Assembly (NCBI GenBank): GCA_023408075.1
Contig: JAEYKW010000030.1
Location: 62,001-126,000, forward strand
Length of the DNA: 64,000 nucleotides
Reading direction: 5' to 3'
DNA from: Bacillota bacterium
GTDB lineage: Bacteria; Bacillota; Clostridia; Christensenellales; SZUA-584
Under the pieces are notes generated by a model, which saw only the letters and a program-made list of their open reading frames with translations, was not told the origin of the DNA and ran no database searches. Numbering within the stretch: position 1 is the first letter of the stretch; each line of letters opens with the position of its first letter. Positions 60,597-64,000 of this stretch are shown piece by piece. The position numbers and the translations under genes are program-made.

Positions 60597-60631
60597 ATAA
60601 GCGAACGAAGAGATGCAAAAAAAGCAATTAA

Positions 60632-60657
60632 AACCGGCTTTATGGCTGGTTTTTTTG
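60632..60657 (+). terminator. Rho-independent terminator of the LytTR-ABC operon
   Basis: AACCGGC pairs with GCTGGTT (one G-U), followed by a T-run. It lies about 36 bases after the permease stop. Confidence 0.85.
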
Positions 60658-60679
60658 TTGATGACAGAACAAAAATGTT

Positions 60680-60707
60680 TTGGCAAGTTAAGAACATATG
60701 CTATAAT
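60680..60707 (+). promoter_or_regulatory. Promoter of the LRR_5 surface protein gene
   Basis: TTGGCA at 60680-60685, a 16-bp spacer and TATAAT at 60702-60707. The ATG at 60779 has AAGGAG 9 bases upstream. Confidence 0.65.
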
Positions 60708-60778
60708 AAGTTATTATTTTCTAAAGGCCATTTACATTTTCCGTCTCAGCAGACTTAGTGAAAAAGGAGCATAATTCT

Positions 60779-63700
60779 ATGCGTGGTTTAACTGGCAGAT
60801 GTTTGATCGCATTGGCACTGTCATTGATTTTGTTTGCGGCCGTGTTCGTTTGGGACATCCCGTCGTCATTCGCGGAGGAGCCGCCTGTGGAAAGCCCCTC
60901 GGCTGTACCCACGGAAACGGCTGAGCCGGAGCCGACGGAAACGCTGGGTGAAACACCGATAACTGAGCCGGAGTCAACGGCAACTCCTATTGAGACACCT
61001 GCTCCCGTTTCTGGACCTATTCCGGACGTTTTGCCCGAGGATATTCTGCTGCCCGAATCTGAGATGGAGCCTGCCGGAATGATGGAGCCTTGCGCGACAT
61101 CAGGCGATTATGATTATACGGATAACGGCGACGGGACTGTGACGATTACGGGATATCATGGGGCGGGGGGAGATGTAACGATTCCTTCAACACTTGGCGG
61201 AAAAACAGTGACAGTGATTGGAGATAATTCGTTTCGCGACAATGATACCCTGATCAGAATTGTTATTCCCAACAGCGTTACTGACATAGGTGATAGTGCT
61301 TTTTATTATTGTGAGTCGCTTACCAGTGTGGCTATTGGAAGTAGTGTTAAAAACATCAAAAGACATGCATTCGCGTTAAGCGGCCTGACCAGCCTTTACA
61401 TCCCTTCGAGTGTGATGTCCATAGAAAGTTATGTATTTCTTGGATGTAATGATTTTATGGCTATCAACGTAGACGCTGCTAATACAATATATTCAAGTGA
61501 GAATGGCGTTCTTTACAATAAAGCCAAGACGGTGATTATGCTGTTTCCTGAGGGGAAAACGGATACAGTGTTCAGTATTCCAAGTGGAGTTACAAAGGTT
61601 GGTGATCTTGCGTTTGATAGTAACCGAAGGCTAACAAGTGTTATACTTCCCGACAGCGTCACTGCAATTGGTGCAGGGGCATTTTACTTTTGTGATTCGC
61701 TGACCAGTGTGACGTTTGGTAGTGGTATTCAAATTATCGGAGAGGATGCGTTCGTCTACAGTGGACTGACGAGTCTTAACATTCCTGCGAGTGTGGCCGA
61801 TATTGGTGAAGGTGCTTTTGGTGGATGCTCTTCACTGAAGTCTATAGATGTGGCTTCGGCAAATCTATACTATATTAGCGAGAATGGGGTACTGTTTAAC
61901 AAGGCGAAGACTAACCTTTTACAGTATCCTGCGGGTAAATTTGATAAGGTCTATACTGTTCCCAACGGGGTAGTCGCTTTGGGAAAAATGGCTTTTAGTT
62001 CTTGCCAATCAATTAATATAAATTTACCTAATAGCATAGCTAATATTGGGGCAGATGCATTTATTAATTGTTCGAACTTATTGGGCATTCGAATACCAGA
62101 TAATGTGACTCGAATTGAAACAAATACCTTTAATGGATGCAGTGCTTTGATTGAAGTTATTTTACCCGACAGTATTACATTCATCGGGACATGCGCTTTT
62201 CAAGGTTGTTATGAGTTGAGAAGTATTGTGATTCCTAGAAATGTTGAATATATTGAAGACTGGGCTTTTGCTTACTGCGCCAAGCTTGACAGAGTGGACT
62301 TTTATGGAGATGCACCAGCAGCCGATATATCTGTTTTTTACTGTTGTGATACAGAGTTGGTAATTTATTATGATAAAACAAAGATAGGGTATAACAACTC
62401 ATGGTGCAATATTAAATCAATTGCATATGATAAAGATGACCTTATAGTTAGAAATCTTACAGCCCATCTAGGTACCGGGTTTGGATATGACTATTGGGTA
62501 GGTTCCGAGGGTGTCACAATATTCAATTACACAGGCTCAGACTCTTCAGTAATAATTCCTTCGCAAATTGAGGGGCGGTGTATTGTTAATATTGGACGTA
62601 ACACTTATGCAAATAATGATAGATTGACAAGCGTAATTATTCCTAATGGTGTTAAAAGAATTTTCGACCGTGCTTTCGACTTCTGCAAAAATTTAAAAAA
62701 CATTTCTATACCAGAAGGTGTTTACAGAATAGGAGAGGCAGTATTTGAGGGATGTTCTTCCTTAGAGGCATTAACTTTACCAAGTTCCTTAAAGGTCATA
62801 GGCTATAGTATGTGCTATAACTGCCCGAATTTAAAATATCTATCGATACCGGAAAATGTAATTCGCATAGAAGGCGGAGCGTTTGCGTGCTGCGGGATTA
62901 CGAAAATAATCATACCCAAAAATGTTGAATTTATTGGGGGATCAGCATTTGCTCAATGTACAAATCTCACTTATGCCTTGTTTTATGGTAATGCTCCGGA
63001 AATAGGCCCCCCCAATATGGGATATAAGGATATAGGATATGACGTTTTTGATCGTTGCATGCCTAATTTTACTGTGTTTTATTGTAGCGGAGCTCTTGGA
63101 TTTACAAATCCATGGCATGATTATCCTACGTCAGTATACGACCCTAGTAAATATGTTTCAATCACGTTTGAATCTCAAGGCGGAAGCACTGTGTCTCCGA
63201 TTTCTGGAGAATTCGGGATGACTGTGAATGAACCGGCAGAACCTACACGTCAATGGTATTCGTTTGGTGGCTGGTTTTCAACTCCAGAATGCAGTTCCTT
63301 TCCGGTTACGTTTCCTATCGTTGTGCCATCAAACACCACCTTATATGCAAAATGGTATCCAGCAAATTGCTCGGTTCAATTTGTTACTTTTGGAGGTATC
63401 GGCGATCAATTCGAATGGGCTTCTTATGGCTCGCTTATTGATGCACCTCCAACTCCATCGAGATATGATCAAAATTTCGCGGGCTGGTATCCAACGCCAG
63501 CCTATGATACTGAGCCGATATCTTTTCCCTATACTGTTAAAGGCAATGTGATGCTATTTGCGAAATGGCAGTATCCCGGCCCATACATTTCAAACATGGT
63601 CATAAGTGCAGGAAAGATAAACCGAGCTTTTTATTATAAAGATAAGAAATACATCATAACGCTGGGTGAGAATGAGCCAAGCGTGACACTATCACCGGAT

Positions 63701-64000
63701 CAGTATCCGGGCGTCTCCATAACCATCAACGGCAAAGCCGTATCGGGCACGACCGTCACCCTCGCCAACGGCAAGAGCAAAACCGTCACCATCAAAGTGA
63801 AGTACGGCAAGAAAAGCACCACATACAAATTTACTGTCTCACGCGCAAAATCGGGCGACAACAATCTTGCGTCACTGACGAACTCGGCAGGAGCAATGAG
63901 CCAGTCGTTCGACCCGAACGTGACGAATTATACGCTCAGTCTCGATGAAAACACAAAGAGCGTGGCGCTTAAAGCGGCGAAGTCCAACCCGATGGCGAGC
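60779..64000 (+). CDS. Large secreted BspA-like LRR_5 protein (partial, 3' end off window)
   Basis: At least 1074 residues; the frame is open to the right edge. A signal peptide (about 1-32) and a Pro/Thr/Glu linker (33-105) lead to BspA-type LRR_5 repeats in two blocks (about 111-530 and 600-755), with units such as SVTDIGDSAFYYCESLTSV. Two InlB_B2/Flg_new-type repeats follow (about 791-932: VSITFESQGGSTVSP, ending LYAKWYP and LFAKWQY), then two cadherin-like beta domains (about 934-1024 and from 1028, with LASLTNSAGAMSQSFDPNVT). Such proteins bind host or bacterial surfaces. The centre (about 61950-63600) is clearly more AT-rich than both ends. Wall attachment would be at the missing end. 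Confidence 0.88.
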   Translation, partial: MRGLTGRCLIALALSLILFAAVFVWDIPSSFAEEPPVESPSAVPTETAEPEPTETLGETPITEPESTATPIETPAPVSGPIPDVLPEDILLPESEMEPAGMMEPCATSGDYDYTDNGDGTVTITGYHGAGGDVTIPSTLGGKTVTVIGDNSFRDNDTLIRIVIPNSVTDIGDSAFYYCESLTSVAIGSSVKNIKRHAFALSGLTSLYIPSSVMSIESYVFLGCNDFMAINVDAANTIYSSENGVLYNKAKTVIMLFPEGKTDTVFSIPSGVTKVGDLAFDSNRRLTSVILPDSVTAIGAGAFYFCDSLTSVTFGSGIQIIGEDAFVYSGLTSLNIPASVADIGEGAFGGCSSLKSIDVASANLYYISENGVLFNKAKTNLLQYPAGKFDKVYTVPNGVVALGKMAFSSCQSININLPNSIANIGADAFINCSNLLGIRIPDNVTRIETNTFNGCSALIEVILPDSITFIGTCAFQGCYELRSIVIPRNVEYIEDWAFAYCAKLDRVDFYGDAPAADISVFYCCDTELVIYYDKTKIGYNNSWCNIKSIAYDKDDLIVRNLTAHLGTGFGYDYWVGSEGVTIFNYTGSDSSVIIPSQIEGRCIVNIGRNTYANNDRLTSVIIPNGVKRIFDRAFDFCKNLKNISIPEGVYRIGEAVFEGCSSLEALTLPSSLKVIGYSMCYNCPNLKYLSIPENVIRIEGGAFACCGITKIIIPKNVEFIGGSAFAQCTNLTYALFYGNAPEIGPPNMGYKDIGYDVFDRCMPNFTVFYCSGALGFTNPWHDYPTSVYDPSKYVSITFESQGGSTVSPISGEFGMTVNEPAEPTRQWYSFGGWFSTPECSSFPVTFPIVVPSNTTLYAKWYPANCSVQFVTFGGIGDQFEWASYGSLIDAPPTPSRYDQNFAGWYPTPAYDTEPISFPYTVKGNVMLFAKWQYPGPYISNMVISAGKINRAFYYKDKKYIITLGENEPSVTLSPDQYPGVSITINGKAVSGTTVTLANGKSKTVTIKVKYGKKSTTYKFTVSRAKSGDNNLASLTNSAGAMSQSFDPNVTNYTLSLDENTKSVALKAAKSNPMAS

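Overview
The window looks like a chromosomal segment of an anaerobic Bacillota (class Clostridia) of roughly 50-55% GC. The case rests on an atpD-atpC end, HPr kinase with a ROK glucokinase, a SleB-type cell-wall hydrolase family with WalR-like control, an ArgR/AhrC-like operator before argC, a class B sortase, a c-di-GMP-I type riboswitch, tandem bacteriohemerythrins, a TudS-like/ECF pair of the kind known from Clostridioides difficile, and consensus sigma-A promoters with strong Shine-Dalgarno sites. I cannot name the species. No rRNA, CRISPR, integrase, transposase or prophage was seen. One tRNA (Arg, anticodon ACG) is present.

Layout. 1-3.2 kb: end of the ATP synthase operon, a repeat-filled gap, a histidine phosphatase, and a TetR-flavodoxin pair. 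3.2-9.4 kb: three paralogous membrane-anchored SleB-like hydrolases, each behind the same WalR-like box plus sigma-A promoter, with an ACT-domain gene between the first two. 9.4-14.4 kb (minus strand): peptidase E, an anchored solute-binding protein, and a HAD-hprK-glucokinase operon. 14.5-17.2 kb: a D,D-carboxypeptidase and a TudS-like/ECF S-component pair. 17.6-26.1 kb (minus strand): MerR and a membrane protein, an operon of a leucine-rich-repeat lipoprotein with two unknown membrane proteins, a 12-TM LuxR regulator, the tRNA, and an acyltransferase.

26.4-31.6 kb: an ABC-2 exporter whose permease has a very large outer domain, followed 14 bp later by a membrane protein with about seven PASTA units. 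31.6-34.4 kb: DUF3885, a tautomerase, a zinc-type ArsR sensor, a small AroQ-like protein and an orphan riboswitch. 34.4-39.6 kb: a beta-CASP nuclease, an anchored sugar-binding-type protein, a cyclase/formamidase and a lipoprotein esterase. 39.6-45.5 kb: hemerythrins, ArsC-like, PadR-DUF2812, VOC-GNAT, a broken gene and a sortase. 45.7-48.8 kb: a MacAB-type three-gene exporter (minus strand). 49-56.7 kb: argC-argB-argD, carB and argF. 57-60.6 kb: GNAT, then LytTR-DUF3021-ABC exporter. 60.8 kb to the edge: the start of a large secreted BspA-like LRR protein.

The dominant theme is the cell surface: peptidoglycan hydrolysis, PASTA and LRR proteins, sortase, carboxypeptidase and envelope-type ABC exporters. 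The intergenic gaps carry families of hairpin-rich non-coding repeats, one of about 300 bp with two near-full copies in opposite orientation. The observations I consider strongest are the three identically phased WalR-like boxes, the riboswitch transcribed from a perfect promoter with no gene behind it, and the ABC-PASTA operon.
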